The notes under the pieces were generated by a model. It saw only the letters and a program-made list of their open reading frames with translations. It ran no database searches and was not told the origin of the DNA. Source: a virus. From it: a DNA stretch of 64,000 nt. The stretch is from the IMG/VR virus record IMGVR_UViG_3300037245_001295, positions 60,741 to 124,740 of that record; one strand, 5' to 3'. The position numbers and the translations under genes are program-made. This document shows, in pieces, positions 1 through 7,695 of the stretch (its first letter is position 1; each line of letters begins with the position of its first letter).

Positions 1-1
1 A

Positions 2-211
2 GCTGAGGTAGCGGCAAGACTGACCCAGACAAACGCTGCGTCAGCCTACATGGCTTCCGTTACAGACCGCAATTCTGCGTCGTCCGTTTATGAAGCCTCT
101 AAGAAGAATGAGGAGGTCACGAAGGCAGCGTTGGCTCAGGCAGACGCGACCCTCATCGCGGCCGAAGATGCCGCCACCGTAGAGCGCGACCTAATCAAAA
201 CCACGGAGTGA
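2..211 (+). CDS. C-terminal part of a hypothetical protein, cut by the window edge
   Basis: An open frame enters from the left edge and ends in TGA, giving 69 residues without a visible start. The fragment is rich in Ala, Glu and Thr and looks helical, with no Cys, Gly or Pro clusters. It is followed after 3 bases by the next gene, so it belongs to the same rightward operon. I do not recognise a family. The start and true length lie outside the window. Confidence 0.6.
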   Translation, partial: AEVAARLTQTNAASAYMASVTDRNSASSVYEASKKNEEVTKAALAQADATLIAAEDAATVERDLIKTTE

Positions 212-214
212 CTC

Positions 215-682
215 ATGGACAACTCAGATTTAAGTGCAGGCCCCATCGAACATCTCGGAGGTGCCGAGCAACCGCTGGGCGACATCACTGCATTGTCACC
301 TGAGATGGCTATCAAATCGCTACAACTGCTGAAAGCGAAGACTGAAGCTGACGCAGCAGAATACGAGAAGCGGTTGGTCATGCAGCAGTTCCGCCCGTGT
401 AAGATGTACCCTGTCGTCATCTACCATGACGGTATGCGTTGGGTCTGCTCGATGGGCGTCATGGGCAACGCTTACAGTGACTATCTGCCTGACAGCGCAA
501 TGGGTCAGTCGGGGGTAGAGGGTTACGGCGAGTTCCCTGAGCAAGCGATGCAAAACTTCGACGCTATGTGGGTAGGTATGGTGGCCGAGGAATTGGCCGA
601 CGCTGCGAACGACTCCAATGATGACTCTGACGACAGCCCTGACGACGACCCTGACGATGACTTTTTCGGAGAAGAAGTATGA
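215..682 (+). CDS. Hypothetical protein with very acidic C-terminus
   Basis: A 155-residue protein. The N-terminal half is mixed and contains a short helical stretch around residues 28-50. The last 30 residues are almost all Asp/Glu with a few Ser and Pro, a tail like those of DNA-mimic or ssDNA-binding proteins, although no OB-fold motif is visible. It overlaps the next gene by 4 bases (ATGA), so the two are translationally coupled. Function unknown; the ssDNA-binding idea rests on the tail alone. Confidence 0.75.
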   Translation: MDNSDLSAGPIEHLGGAEQPLGDITALSPEMAIKSLQLLKAKTEADAAEYEKRLVMQQFRPCKMYPVVIYHDGMRWVCSMGVMGNAYSDYLPDSAMGQSGVEGYGEFPEQAMQNFDAMWVGMVAEELADAANDSNDDSDDSPDDDPDDDFFGEEV

Positions 683-1203
683 CACCCGGAGTAGCGATGA
701 TCCTGCGATCTGAAATGGACCTTGGCACATTGCTGCCATTAACACGTAGGCTTCTGGGGTACAGTATTGCAAAGCAAGCTGATGGGGCCACGATCCCCTT
801 GGCTCCTATTGCCCACCAACTAGCCTGCCTCGCCGGGTTTAAGGATGAAAAAGCATCACCGACAGTCAGAGGCGGCGACTCTTATCTGGGTCTGCTTTCT
901 GTTGGCTTCTTAGTTGCAGCAGACGAGCGGGACATGGTCTTCATCTTAGAAGCCACGCTCGGTATGGAATGGGTCGTCACAGATAGCACTCAACGCGGTA
1001 CGCAGGCAGCACTAATCACCGGCACGCTGGCCCAGTGGAAGCGAGCGGTACGGGCAGCCTGTAAGCCTTCAACAGCCACCGCCGTGCGGCAGACCTACAA
1101 TGCTGTGTATCGGCAGCTTTCCGATCAGAGTCTTCGCCCGTTATTCGGAGACCTCCGGGAACACAAGCAAACAGACCAAACTTTTCTGCTGTTGGAAGGC
1201 TGA
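679..1203 (+). CDS. Hypothetical protein upstream of the helicase
   Basis: A 174-residue soluble protein of mixed composition, without Cys clusters, membrane segments or P-loop. The start overlaps the stop of the preceding gene and the stop is 2 bases before the next start. Its place directly before the helicase suggests a DNA-metabolism role, but nothing in the sequence itself shows one. Confidence 0.75.
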   Translation: MTPGVAMILRSEMDLGTLLPLTRRLLGYSIAKQADGATIPLAPIAHQLACLAGFKDEKASPTVRGGDSYLGLLSVGFLVAADERDMVFILEATLGMEWVVTDSTQRGTQAALITGTLAQWKRAVRAACKPSTATAVRQTYNAVYRQLSDQSLRPLFGDLREHKQTDQTFLLLEG

Positions 1204-1205
1204 GC

Positions 1206-1394
1206 ATGTACATCATCGTATTCACTGAGGACACACAGTCTGTTGTATCAACCGCCAAAGGAACGCCGCGAGATTTTTCAAAGGCGAAGAAGGCGAGAAA
1301 CTTCATTCAAGGTAGGCCACGATTACGCAATCTTAAATGGCGGGTTGTTGAAGACCTACCCACAAACATCCAACGATTGAGAGTGGACCTGTAA
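1206..1394 (+). CDS. Small basic hypothetical protein
   Basis: A 62-residue protein rich in Arg and Lys in its second half, which could favour nucleic acid binding. Its TAA shares its last A with the ATG of the helicase gene (TAATG), so the two are probably translated together. No known domain is recognised. Confidence 0.7.
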   Translation: MYIIVFTEDTQSVVSTAKGTPRDFSKAKKARNFIQGRPRLRNLKWRVVEDLPTNIQRLRVDL

Positions 1395-3334
1395 TGTCAG
1401 AACCAGAAACAGTTCATCTGATGACGGAGACAAGTAGCGGGAAACTGATTAAAGTCCCGGTAACTTTCCAAGTGGTCAAGAAGCGGATCGAGTTTCTCAA
1501 ATGCCCGTTTGCGTTGAAGGACGAGATCAAAGCAATGGCAGGGGCAAAGTGGCACGGGTATGATGACGTAAAACGGATGATCTGGTCAGTCTCAGATTGT
1601 GCTAGGAACCGCTTCCAGCTTGCCTTCATGCAAGGTCAGAATCCATACACCCGTTGGGAGAAGCCTCTACAGGAATTCAGCTACGAGCGGCCACTGCGGC
1701 AGCACCAAGAACTGATGTCGAACTGGGGCCTGACGTATCATTACTGCATCCTGGCGGCCGAGATGGGTACTGGTAAGACTCTCTCTGCTATCGAGATCAT
1801 GGAACAGTCGGGCTTTGAGGACTGGTGGTGGGTTGGGCCGAAGTCTGGGCTCAAGGCAGTCGAACGGGAGTTTAAGAAGTGGGGCTTGACCGGTGTTGAC
1901 TTGAAGCTGATGACCTACGAAGCCTTGCGAAACATCGTGAAGAACTGGACACCCGGCGACAGGCCACCCCACGGACTGGTCTGTGATGAGTCCAGTCGCC
2001 TGAAGAATCACCGGGCAAAGAGGTCAGAAGCGGCTCAGCATTTGGCTGACGGCATCCGTGAGGCCTTCGGCAGTGATGGCTATGTCATTGAGATGTCTGG
2101 CACACCATCGCCCAAATCGCCAGTGGACTGGTGGAGCCAGTGCGAGATCGCCGCCCCAGGCTTTCTGCGTGAGGGTAGTATGAAATCGTTCGAGCGGCGG
2201 ATGGGCATCTTTGCGGAGAAGGAAACGTCCCAGGGAAAACACCTGCAACGAATCGCGTGGTTAGACGACGAAGACAAGTGCGCGATCTGTGGCGGCTATG
2301 CGGACGAAGAACAGCATAACCCCGACCTCTTCGCAGAGGACTACCACCCGTGGGAGGCGAGCTTCAATGAGGTGGCTTTTTTGAACGAGAGACTGCAAGG
2401 GCTGGTGCTGGTTCTACACAAGAAGGATTGCCTCGACCTGCCCGAGAAGCAGTACCGCACCGTCGAGTGTCCGATGACTCCGACGACCGAGCGGGTGGCG
2501 AAGGCGTTGGCAAAGATCGCTCCGAATGTAATCACCGGCCTGACATGGCTGCGTGAGTTGAGCGACGGCTTCCAGTACAGGGACGAAGTTGATGGCACTG
2601 ATCCGTGCCCCGTCTGTGCTAGTACCGACACACCTGGGCAGACTGAAGTGTGGTGTGACCCGGAGGACGAGGACCGCCAGTTTGAGATGGTGGACATGCT
2701 CGACCCAGAGTATGTCGAGACGTTGGAGAAGAAGCTGATCGAATGCCCAACGTGCGAAGGTTCGGCCGAAGTGCCTCATAAGATTCGTGTCACTCGGGAA
2801 GTACCCTGCCCGAAGGACAAGGCACTAATTGAACTGCTTGACGAAAATGACGATCAAGGTCGCCTCGTGGTGTTCACCGGTTTCACCGGCTCTGTGGACC
2901 GAATCACCAAACTCTGTCTGAAGCAGAAGTGGGCAGTCGTCAAGGTTGACGGCCGTGGTTGGAAAGTCTGGGACATGGACGGCAACTACCTTCTGAAAGA
3001 AGACCCGCTAGAATACTGGGCCGACATTGCCAAGAACAGACGAGTCGTCTTCGTTGCCCACCCGCAGTCCGGCGGCATGGGCCTGACGCTCACTGAGAGC
3101 CGCATGGCCGTCTTCTACAGTAATGACTTCAACCCAGAGTCCCGGTCGCAGGCAGAGGATCGCATCCACCGCATGGGCACGGATGTGAATCTAGGTGCGA
3201 CAATCGTAGACCTGATCCACCTGCCGACAGACGCGAGGGTGCGAGACATCTTGAGACAAAACAGAAAGCTGGAGTTGATGACGTTGGGTGACGTTGGCTC
3301 GACTCTCGGCATAGAACCTGCTGAAGAGGAGTAA
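1394..3334 (+). CDS. SNF2-type DEAD/DEAH helicase with zinc-ribbon insertions
   Basis: A 646-residue superfamily 2 ATPase expected to move along or remodel DNA during phage replication, recombination or repair. Visible motifs are Walker A GTGKT at residues 125-129, a motif II variant DESS (198-201) in place of DEAH/DEXH, and C-terminal motifs V and VI, GGMGLTLTES and QAEDRIHRMG. Two Cys-rich inserts (a CAIC pair near residue 295; CPVC and CPTC near 400-460) probably bind zinc. The spacing and the QAEDRIHR motif fit the SNF2-like branch (SMARCAL1/phage type). It starts inside the stop of the previous gene. Family is clear; the exact DNA substrate is unknown. Confidence 0.92.
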   Translation: MSEPETVHLMTETSSGKLIKVPVTFQVVKKRIEFLKCPFALKDEIKAMAGAKWHGYDDVKRMIWSVSDCARNRFQLAFMQGQNPYTRWEKPLQEFSYERPLRQHQELMSNWGLTYHYCILAAEMGTGKTLSAIEIMEQSGFEDWWWVGPKSGLKAVEREFKKWGLTGVDLKLMTYEALRNIVKNWTPGDRPPHGLVCDESSRLKNHRAKRSEAAQHLADGIREAFGSDGYVIEMSGTPSPKSPVDWWSQCEIAAPGFLREGSMKSFERRMGIFAEKETSQGKHLQRIAWLDDEDKCAICGGYADEEQHNPDLFAEDYHPWEASFNEVAFLNERLQGLVLVLHKKDCLDLPEKQYRTVECPMTPTTERVAKALAKIAPNVITGLTWLRELSDGFQYRDEVDGTDPCPVCASTDTPGQTEVWCDPEDEDRQFEMVDMLDPEYVETLEKKLIECPTCEGSAEVPHKIRVTREVPCPKDKALIELLDENDDQGRLVVFTGFTGSVDRITKLCLKQKWAVVKVDGRGWKVWDMDGNYLLKEDPLEYWADIAKNRRVVFVAHPQSGGMGLTLTESRMAVFYSNDFNPESRSQAEDRIHRMGTDVNLGATIVDLIHLPTDARVRDILRQNRKLELMTLGDVGSTLGIEPAEEE

Positions 3335-3337
3335 GAC

Positions 3338-3640
3338 ATGAAAGTCTTTGAAGTCAAGATTGTGCTGGGCCGTGGGTTTGATTCTTGGACTCAGTATTTC
3401 TCAGACTATCCGTCTCTTGAGACAATTAAACTTCGACTCCGAGGCAGAGAGCGGCGGGGTTATCCGAACTTGTATAATTTTGCAACACGTCTTAACGATG
3501 CTAACTGGGTTACCGTGGAGAATCCAGACAAACTAACTCAGACAGTCTTCTGCTGCGGCGTGTGGGTTGGCGTGATTGAAATGTCCGAGAAGGACGTGTA
3601 CATCTGTGACAAACAACAGACAATGAAAATCGAGGAGTGA
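3338..3640 (+). CDS. Hypothetical protein
   Basis: A 100-residue protein with alternating beta-type residues and a Cys-Cys pair near residue 69, but no recognised domain. The junction with the helicase is GAGGAGTAAGACATG, in which the ribosome site overlaps the previous stop. Nearly the same junction recurs before the next two genes, suggesting uniform coupled translation of this cluster. Confidence 0.72.
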   Translation: MKVFEVKIVLGRGFDSWTQYFSDYPSLETIKLRLRGRERRGYPNLYNFATRLNDANWVTVENPDKLTQTVFCCGVWVGVIEMSEKDVYICDKQQTMKIEE

Positions 3641-3643
3641 GAC

Positions 3644-3850
3644 ATGAACTACAGACTAATCAACAAGTTTTGCTATGGCCTAGCAATCTCATCGGTTGTG
3701 GTTGGCACGGTCATTGGCATCGCCGCAGTTTGGGTGGAAGCCTTTCAGGATTCGGACATCCCATCTAAAGGCCTTGTCACAACCTGCATCCTGTTTACCG
3801 CCGCTGCCTTGGGCGCGGTTGTTACGAAACTTATGACAGTAGAGGAGTAA
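3644..3850 (+). CDS. Small two-pass membrane protein
   Basis: A 68-residue protein with two hydrophobic segments, about residues 8-29 and 44-62, separated by a short polar loop containing Asp and Glu. It should sit in the inner membrane. The ribosome site overlaps the preceding stop (GAGGAGTGAGACATG). It is too general in composition to assign as a holin, but two membrane segments and small size would permit that. Confidence 0.7.
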   Translation: MNYRLINKFCYGLAISSVVVGTVIGIAAVWVEAFQDSDIPSKGLVTTCILFTAAALGAVVTKLMTVEE

Positions 3851-3853
3851 GAC

Positions 3854-4090
3854 ATGGTTTGCGGAACACTGTATCAATGCTTGAATTTCCTAGCTCGGCA
3901 CAACGGCGTAATCAGCCTAGCCCCGCATCCCGAAGACCCGTGCAAGACGCGATGCGTTATCAAGGTGGACGGCGACGAAGACGAAGTGCTGGCCACAATC
4001 GAATTCCCCTGCACAGCAGAGATGGATGTATTGGGACGGGCCATCATCCCCACCTGCCGGGCTCTGTGCGAACAAGTGGAGGAGGAGTAA
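3854..4090 (+). CDS. Hypothetical acidic protein
   Basis: A 78-residue protein with several Cys residues spread through the chain and an acidic middle and end. It follows the stereotyped GAGGAGTAAGACATG junction and shares its last base with the next start (TAATG). An overlapping frame starting 5 bases later is less likely because it lacks its own ribosome site and is Arg-rich in a way typical of shadow frames. Confidence 0.68.
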   Translation: MVCGTLYQCLNFLARHNGVISLAPHPEDPCKTRCVIKVDGDEDEVLATIEFPCTAEMDVLGRAIIPTCRALCEQVEEE

Positions 4091-4233
4091 TGCCTGATTT
4101 CACACCAGAGGAACTGAGGATTATCGCCCGTTTGGCACAGAACTTGCTGGGCAACGCCTTAGAAGCTGGGCTCGACCCTGGAATTCTGATGTCAATTTAC
4201 AATAAAACGGAAGATTTCCTTGACAACGCCTGA
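4090..4233 (+). CDS. Small hypothetical protein, 47 residues
   Basis: A short helical acidic protein starting MPDFTPEEL. It has a good ribosome site (GGAGGAG) that overlaps the previous coding end, and TAATG coupling. It is the last gene before the promoter at 4220-4248, whose -35 hexamer lies inside this gene's final codons. Function unknown. Confidence 0.65.
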   Translation: MPDFTPEELRIIARLAQNLLGNALEAGLDPGILMSIYNKTEDFLDNA

Positions 4234-4248
4234 TTCATGTGGTATGAT
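4220..4248 (+). promoter_or_regulatory. Sigma-70-type promoter, TTGACA-17-TATGAT
   Basis: TTGACA at 4220-4225 and TATGAT at 4243-4248 with a 17-base spacer, followed by AGGAGG and the ATG at 4266. The -35 overlaps the end of the preceding gene. It is a variant of the promoter repeated elsewhere in the window, without the TTGTAATAG downstream box. Confidence 0.7.
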
Positions 4249-4265
4249 TAAGATAGGAGGAGAGA

Positions 4266-4457
4266 ATGGAACCAACCACAGCAGCACATTTGCAACTGAT
4301 CCTGGACGAATTTGACGCCCGCAGCCTTGCGGTCGCCAGGGCCATAAGCCCTCAGGGTGAGACGGGCGAGACTCTGGTAAAATTGAATCCCGTGCAAGTT
4401 GAATCAGCCGTTGACTATCTCACTACGACCCTCAACTACATCAAGGCGTTGAAGTGA
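4266..4457 (+). CDS. Hypothetical helical protein, first gene after a promoter
   Basis: A 63-residue soluble protein preceded by a strong AGGAGG ribosome site. It should be the first product of the transcript from the 4220 promoter. No Cys, no membrane segment and no recognised motif. The next gene starts at a GTG inside its TGA. Confidence 0.75.
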   Translation: MEPTTAAHLQLILDEFDARSLAVARAISPQGETGETLVKLNPVQVESAVDYLTTTLNYIKALK

Positions 4458-4645
4458 TTATCCGAGAGTATACGATCACTAAGACACCGGAGGTCGTCAC
4501 CTTCCAGCTTGACCACGCGGAACTGACAGACGAGGAAATGCTGACTCACCTTGAGTCCTGGCGCAGCCCGTGGGGTCGGAAAGACCCCAACCTACACATA
4601 ACTGAAACCCTTGACGGAATTGAACTACATCGGAGACCCGAGTGA
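4454..4645 (+). CDS. Hypothetical protein with GTG start
   Basis: A 63-residue acidic protein starting at a GTG that overlaps the previous TGA (GTGA), typical of translational coupling. The composition alternates between beta-like (YTITKTPEVVTFQL) and acidic helical parts. No family recognised. Confidence 0.65.
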   Translation: MIIREYTITKTPEVVTFQLDHAELTDEEMLTHLESWRSPWGRKDPNLHITETLDGIELHRRPE

Positions 4646-5244
4646 AGTACCGACCGTGCGACCGTATGGATTGTCCAAACATCGTGGTTAGCAAAGGCCC
4701 GGGATCGCCCGATCGCATTTGCTATTTCTGCTATAAGGAATATCTAGCCCTGGATGGAAGCATCGACCCAGCAGCATTTTTAGAGACGACTCCCCCTGCG
4801 GAGCGGCGATCGCCGGTCCCAGGACTGGGGTTTTTAATGGGCGTAACACAGGTAGAGACATTACTTCAAAAGGATACCAGCATGAGCGAACCCACCATTA
4901 CGATTGACGGCCGGGCGTACACAGTTCAGGGGCTTGTAGCCAACGCATTTGACAAAGCAATAGCAGCTTCCCTCACCGCCGCAGACGGCGTCAGGGAAGC
5001 CGTCGAACGAACGATTGCGGCTAGCCGCCATAACGCCGACCTTCTGGAAGCCCTGGAAGACGGCCGCGCGTTCCGCATCGCGTTCAAGAAGAAGGGCGAG
5101 ACGGATTGGACTCGCATAAGGATTGAGGAAGAGGGCATCTTGAAGTTAGCGGCGCAGGAGGAGGTTCTACTTCGACAGGAAGTCCTGATGGACAATCTCG
5201 GCACCCTTCTTGGCGTGGAAACATTTTCAATTGACAACATTTGA
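4642..5244 (+). CDS. Hypothetical protein with N-terminal Cys cluster
   Basis: A 200-residue protein starting at a GTG overlapping the previous TGA. Cys residues at about positions 6, 11, 27 and 30 could form a zinc site. A linker with Pro/Thr follows, then a helical C-terminal domain from about residue 80 (after an internal Met). The internal ATG at 4882 has a modest ribosome site, so a shorter product cannot be excluded. Function unknown. Confidence 0.7.
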   Translation: MKYRPCDRMDCPNIVVSKGPGSPDRICYFCYKEYLALDGSIDPAAFLETTPPAERRSPVPGLGFLMGVTQVETLLQKDTSMSEPTITIDGRAYTVQGLVANAFDKAIAASLTAADGVREAVERTIAASRHNADLLEALEDGRAFRIAFKKKGETDWTRIRIEEEGILKLAAQEEVLLRQEVLMDNLGTLLGVETFSIDNI

Positions 5245-5254
5245 GGCGAGACAC

Positions 5255-5455
5255 ATGAGAGCTTTGATTGCAGTAGTAGCGTTGATTTTACTGAGCATCC
5301 TGATCCTTGGTTGTGACCCGCAGCCGGCCGACGGCACGGCAGGTCGCTACCACCTGCGAGAACGGGTGGGGAACTTCTTCGACCGGGACATGCTTGCAGC
5401 CCGCTACCACATGCGGACTCGCACGGCGAAGTTCTTCGGCCGGGGTGCGTGCTAA
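5255..5455 (+). CDS. Small lipoprotein with an internal sequence repeat
   Basis: A 66-residue protein. Residues 1-20 are a hydrophobic signal ending in a lipobox (LILGC), so it should be lipid-anchored at Cys in a membrane after export. The mature part contains two similar stretches, RYHLRERVGNFFDR and RYHMRTRTAKFFGR, suggesting internal duplication. I chose this ATG because GAGGCGAG lies just upstream and a signal peptide follows at once. Small phage lipoproteins can act as outer-membrane spanins or block superinfection; the sequence does not decide. Confidence 0.78.
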   Translation: MRALIAVVALILLSILILGCDPQPADGTAGRYHLRERVGNFFDRDMLAARYHMRTRTAKFFGRGAC

Positions 5456-5673
5456 TGAGCGTAATGGCTTGTCACCGCGCTGGCTGCGAAAGCGTCATGT
5501 GCGACCGGTATTCATCCCAGTATGGCTACATCTGCGGCGGGTGCTTTACTGAACTCGTCCACTTGGGAGCCGGGATCGACGTAGCGGCATTCATGTCGAG
5601 CGAGCGTAATCAGGATACGGAAGAGGCGGACTTCGCCTACTTCGACGCCCTTTTCCAACTCGGAGACGACTGA
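5455..5673 (+). CDS. Cys-rich small protein, possible zinc finger
   Basis: A 72-residue protein with Cys-His residues in the first 35 positions (ACHRAGC, MCDRYS, CGGC), a likely zinc knuckle, followed by an acidic tail. Its ATG overlaps the TAA of the lipoprotein gene (TAATG). The N-terminal half resembles that of the gene at 4642 in spacing (CDRYSSQYGYICGGC against CYFCYKEY), so the two may be related. Confidence 0.72.
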   Translation: MSVMACHRAGCESVMCDRYSSQYGYICGGCFTELVHLGAGIDVAAFMSSERNQDTEEADFAYFDALFQLGDD

Positions 5674-5855
5674 TGACACGAGATGAGATGCTAAAGGAAG
5701 GCTACACCTGTTACTGCATTCAATGCCATGCGGCATACAAAACGCAACCGACCGTGCAGTACGAAGACGGGCATGGAGGCCGCCGGTTGGGAGAATGCGG
5801 GCGTTGTGGTTGTGATCTGTTTGCCAGTATGAAAGATGATTCACAGGTGAAATAA
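5673..5855 (+). CDS. Zinc-ribbon protein
   Basis: A 60-residue protein with paired CIQC and CGRCGC motifs about 25 residues apart, a typical zinc ribbon. It is coupled at both ends (TGATG at its start, TAATG at its end). Such one-domain ribbons in phages often bind RNA or host polymerase; the target is unknown here. Confidence 0.75.
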   Translation: MTRDEMLKEGYTCYCIQCHAAYKTQPTVQYEDGHGGRRLGECGRCGCDLFASMKDDSQVK

Positions 5856-6769
5856 TGCCAAGCACTGTTGAAAGATTAACGTTGAAAGGGCTTATCACGC
5901 CGCCAAGTTGGCTGCCCACCAATGTCCATTACGAGACCGTCATAGGCTCAGTGGCCTACGGTGTAAGCACCGATGCGTCTGACTTCGACACGGTTGGTTT
6001 CTGTGTCCCGCCTAAGGACATAGTGTTCCCGCACCTTGCGGGCAGGATTCAAGGGTTCGGCCGACAGCAGCGGAAGTTCGTCTGCTACCAGAAGCACGGC
6101 GTATATGTGGCCGACGCATTGGGCGGCGCGGGGCGTACCTATGACCTGAACGTCTACAACATCGTTCACTACTTCAACCTGTGCATGGAGAACAACCCGA
6201 ACATGATCGACTCGCTGTTCACGCCCCAAGAGTGCGTGCTGCACAGCACTAAGATCGCGAACATGGTGCGGGACAAGCGGTGCATGTTCCTACACAAGGG
6301 AGCGTGGCACCGGTTCAAGGGTTATGCGTACAACCAGCTTCACAAGATGAAGACGAAGACGCCGGAGCCCGGCAGCAAGCGGTGGGACAGTGTGCAGAAG
6401 CACGGCTTTGACGTGAAGTTTGCGTACCATGTGGTGCGGCTGCTTTATGAGGTCGAACAGATTCTCACTGAGGGGACCATCGACATTCGGCGGAACCGGG
6501 CGCATCTGAAGGCCATCAGAAATGGCGAAGTGTCGGAGGCCGGTGTAACACAGTGGGCTTCTGACAAAGAGAAGTCCTTGGAGAAGGTGTACGAAACGTC
6601 CCCACTGCCACACGGCCCCGACGAACCCGCGATTAAGCGGCTGCTGTTTGAGTGCTTGGAAGAACACTACGGCAGTCTGAAAGACGCTGTAGTGTTGGAA
6701 GATTCGGCGTCTCTCGCTCTGCGAGAGATTGCCGAGATTGTTGACCGAAGCCGAACCTTGTTAGGATAG
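5855..6769 (+). CDS. Predicted nucleotidyltransferase, YcgL/COG3541-like
   Basis: A 304-residue protein with the polymerase-beta-type active site GS..YG at residues 31-36 followed by SDFD (42-45), where the two Asp residues should bind metal. The rest, rich in aromatic and basic residues with Lys-Arg helices, fits the COG3541 family of stand-alone nucleotidyltransferases found in phages. These enzymes transfer a nucleotide to RNA, protein or a small molecule. With an RNA ligase, phosphoesterases and a kinase-like gene nearby it could belong to an RNA repair or modification set, but the substrate is not shown. Confidence 0.85.
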   Translation: MPSTVERLTLKGLITPPSWLPTNVHYETVIGSVAYGVSTDASDFDTVGFCVPPKDIVFPHLAGRIQGFGRQQRKFVCYQKHGVYVADALGGAGRTYDLNVYNIVHYFNLCMENNPNMIDSLFTPQECVLHSTKIANMVRDKRCMFLHKGAWHRFKGYAYNQLHKMKTKTPEPGSKRWDSVQKHGFDVKFAYHVVRLLYEVEQILTEGTIDIRRNRAHLKAIRNGEVSEAGVTQWASDKEKSLEKVYETSPLPHGPDEPAIKRLLFECLEEHYGSLKDAVVLEDSASLALREIAEIVDRSRTLLG

Positions 6770-6771
6770 AC

Positions 6772-7695
6772 ATGCTACTTTGTTGGCAATGCAATTTAGA
6801 AGCGGAGATTCTACCTGACGGGTGGGCGTGCCATCATTGCGGTCAGCATGGCGATTATAGTGGCAACTACGCTAAGACGTGGACAATAGGTTCATTACGG
6901 AATGTTCCATACTGGAAAGAAGACATGCCTCAGACTTGGTTCTCGGCAGATTGGCATCTTGGCCACGAAGGTATCCTCACGCACCAGTTGACTCGGGACG
7001 CGGATTTTGCCAGCGTGGACGAGATGGACGCCGCCATCATTGACGGCACCAATGCCGTCGTCATGCCCCAAGATACCCTGTACTTCCTTGGCGATTACGG
7101 GTGGAAGGCCAGCCGGTACGGTCACTATCGTCAGAGGTTGAACGTGCGAGGACTGCACATTATCCGGGGCAACCATGACCGCTCCAGCCTGGGCCACCAC
7201 TGCTCGACGTTCACTGACATGCTCACCCGCAAGTTCCGCTGGCCTGGGCTGGACCATCGCGTGAAGATTCACATGCTGCACTACCCGATCTTGTCGTGGG
7301 ACGCCATACACCATGGCGGCATCCACCTGTACGGACACTGCCACGGGATGATCGAGGACAACCTGGATAAGATTCATCCTGGCCGACGTTCGATGGATGT
7401 TGGCATTGACAACATACACAAGCTCACTGGTGAGTGGCGGCCAATTAGTTTGGCCGAAGTGATCGCTGGCCTCGGCGGCGACACCACTGCTGACCGGATG
7501 CCTGGACCCTTCGAGGAAGCCGTCAGCACGGAAGACAAACTGCGAGAAGCTCTAGAAGATATTTCGGTACGTTACGAAGAGTCTCTCAGCGGTTGGCGGG
7601 CCGGATACGTTTGCCAATTGTGCGGCGCGTCCGCTGGTAGCCGGGAGCAGCACGAACACAAACCTGACTGTATCGTCATAAGGAGCCAAGAATGA
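6772..7695 (+). CDS. Calcineurin-like metallophosphoesterase with N-terminal zinc ribbon
   Basis: A 307-residue protein. Residues 1-25 hold CWQC and CHHC, a zinc ribbon. The phosphoesterase core begins with DWHLGH (60-65) and continues with GDYG, GNHDRS and YGHCHG, the standard dinuclear-metal motifs. A second CxxC plus His set near residues 280-300 suggests another zinc site. It may remove phosphates from nucleic acid ends or nucleotides. It sits between the nucleotidyltransferase and the methyltransferase and overlaps the next gene by 4 bases. Confidence 0.88.
   Translation: MLLCWQCNLEAEILPDGWACHHCGQHGDYSGNYAKTWTIGSLRNVPYWKEDMPQTWFSADWHLGHEGILTHQLTRDADFASVDEMDAAIIDGTNAVVMPQDTLYFLGDYGWKASRYGHYRQRLNVRGLHIIRGNHDRSSLGHHCSTFTDMLTRKFRWPGLDHRVKIHMLHYPILSWDAIHHGGIHLYGHCHGMIEDNLDKIHPGRRSMDVGIDNIHKLTGEWRPISLAEVIAGLGGDTTADRMPGPFEEAVSTEDKLREALEDISVRYEESLSGWRAGYVCQLCGASAGSREQHEHKPDCIVIRSQE

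Noticed and set aside
3859-4233. 124-residue frame overlapping two genes
   Set aside because: Arg-rich and without ribosome site; the two frames at 3854 and 4090 explain the region better through coupled starts. Its C-terminal part is the real 47-residue gene.
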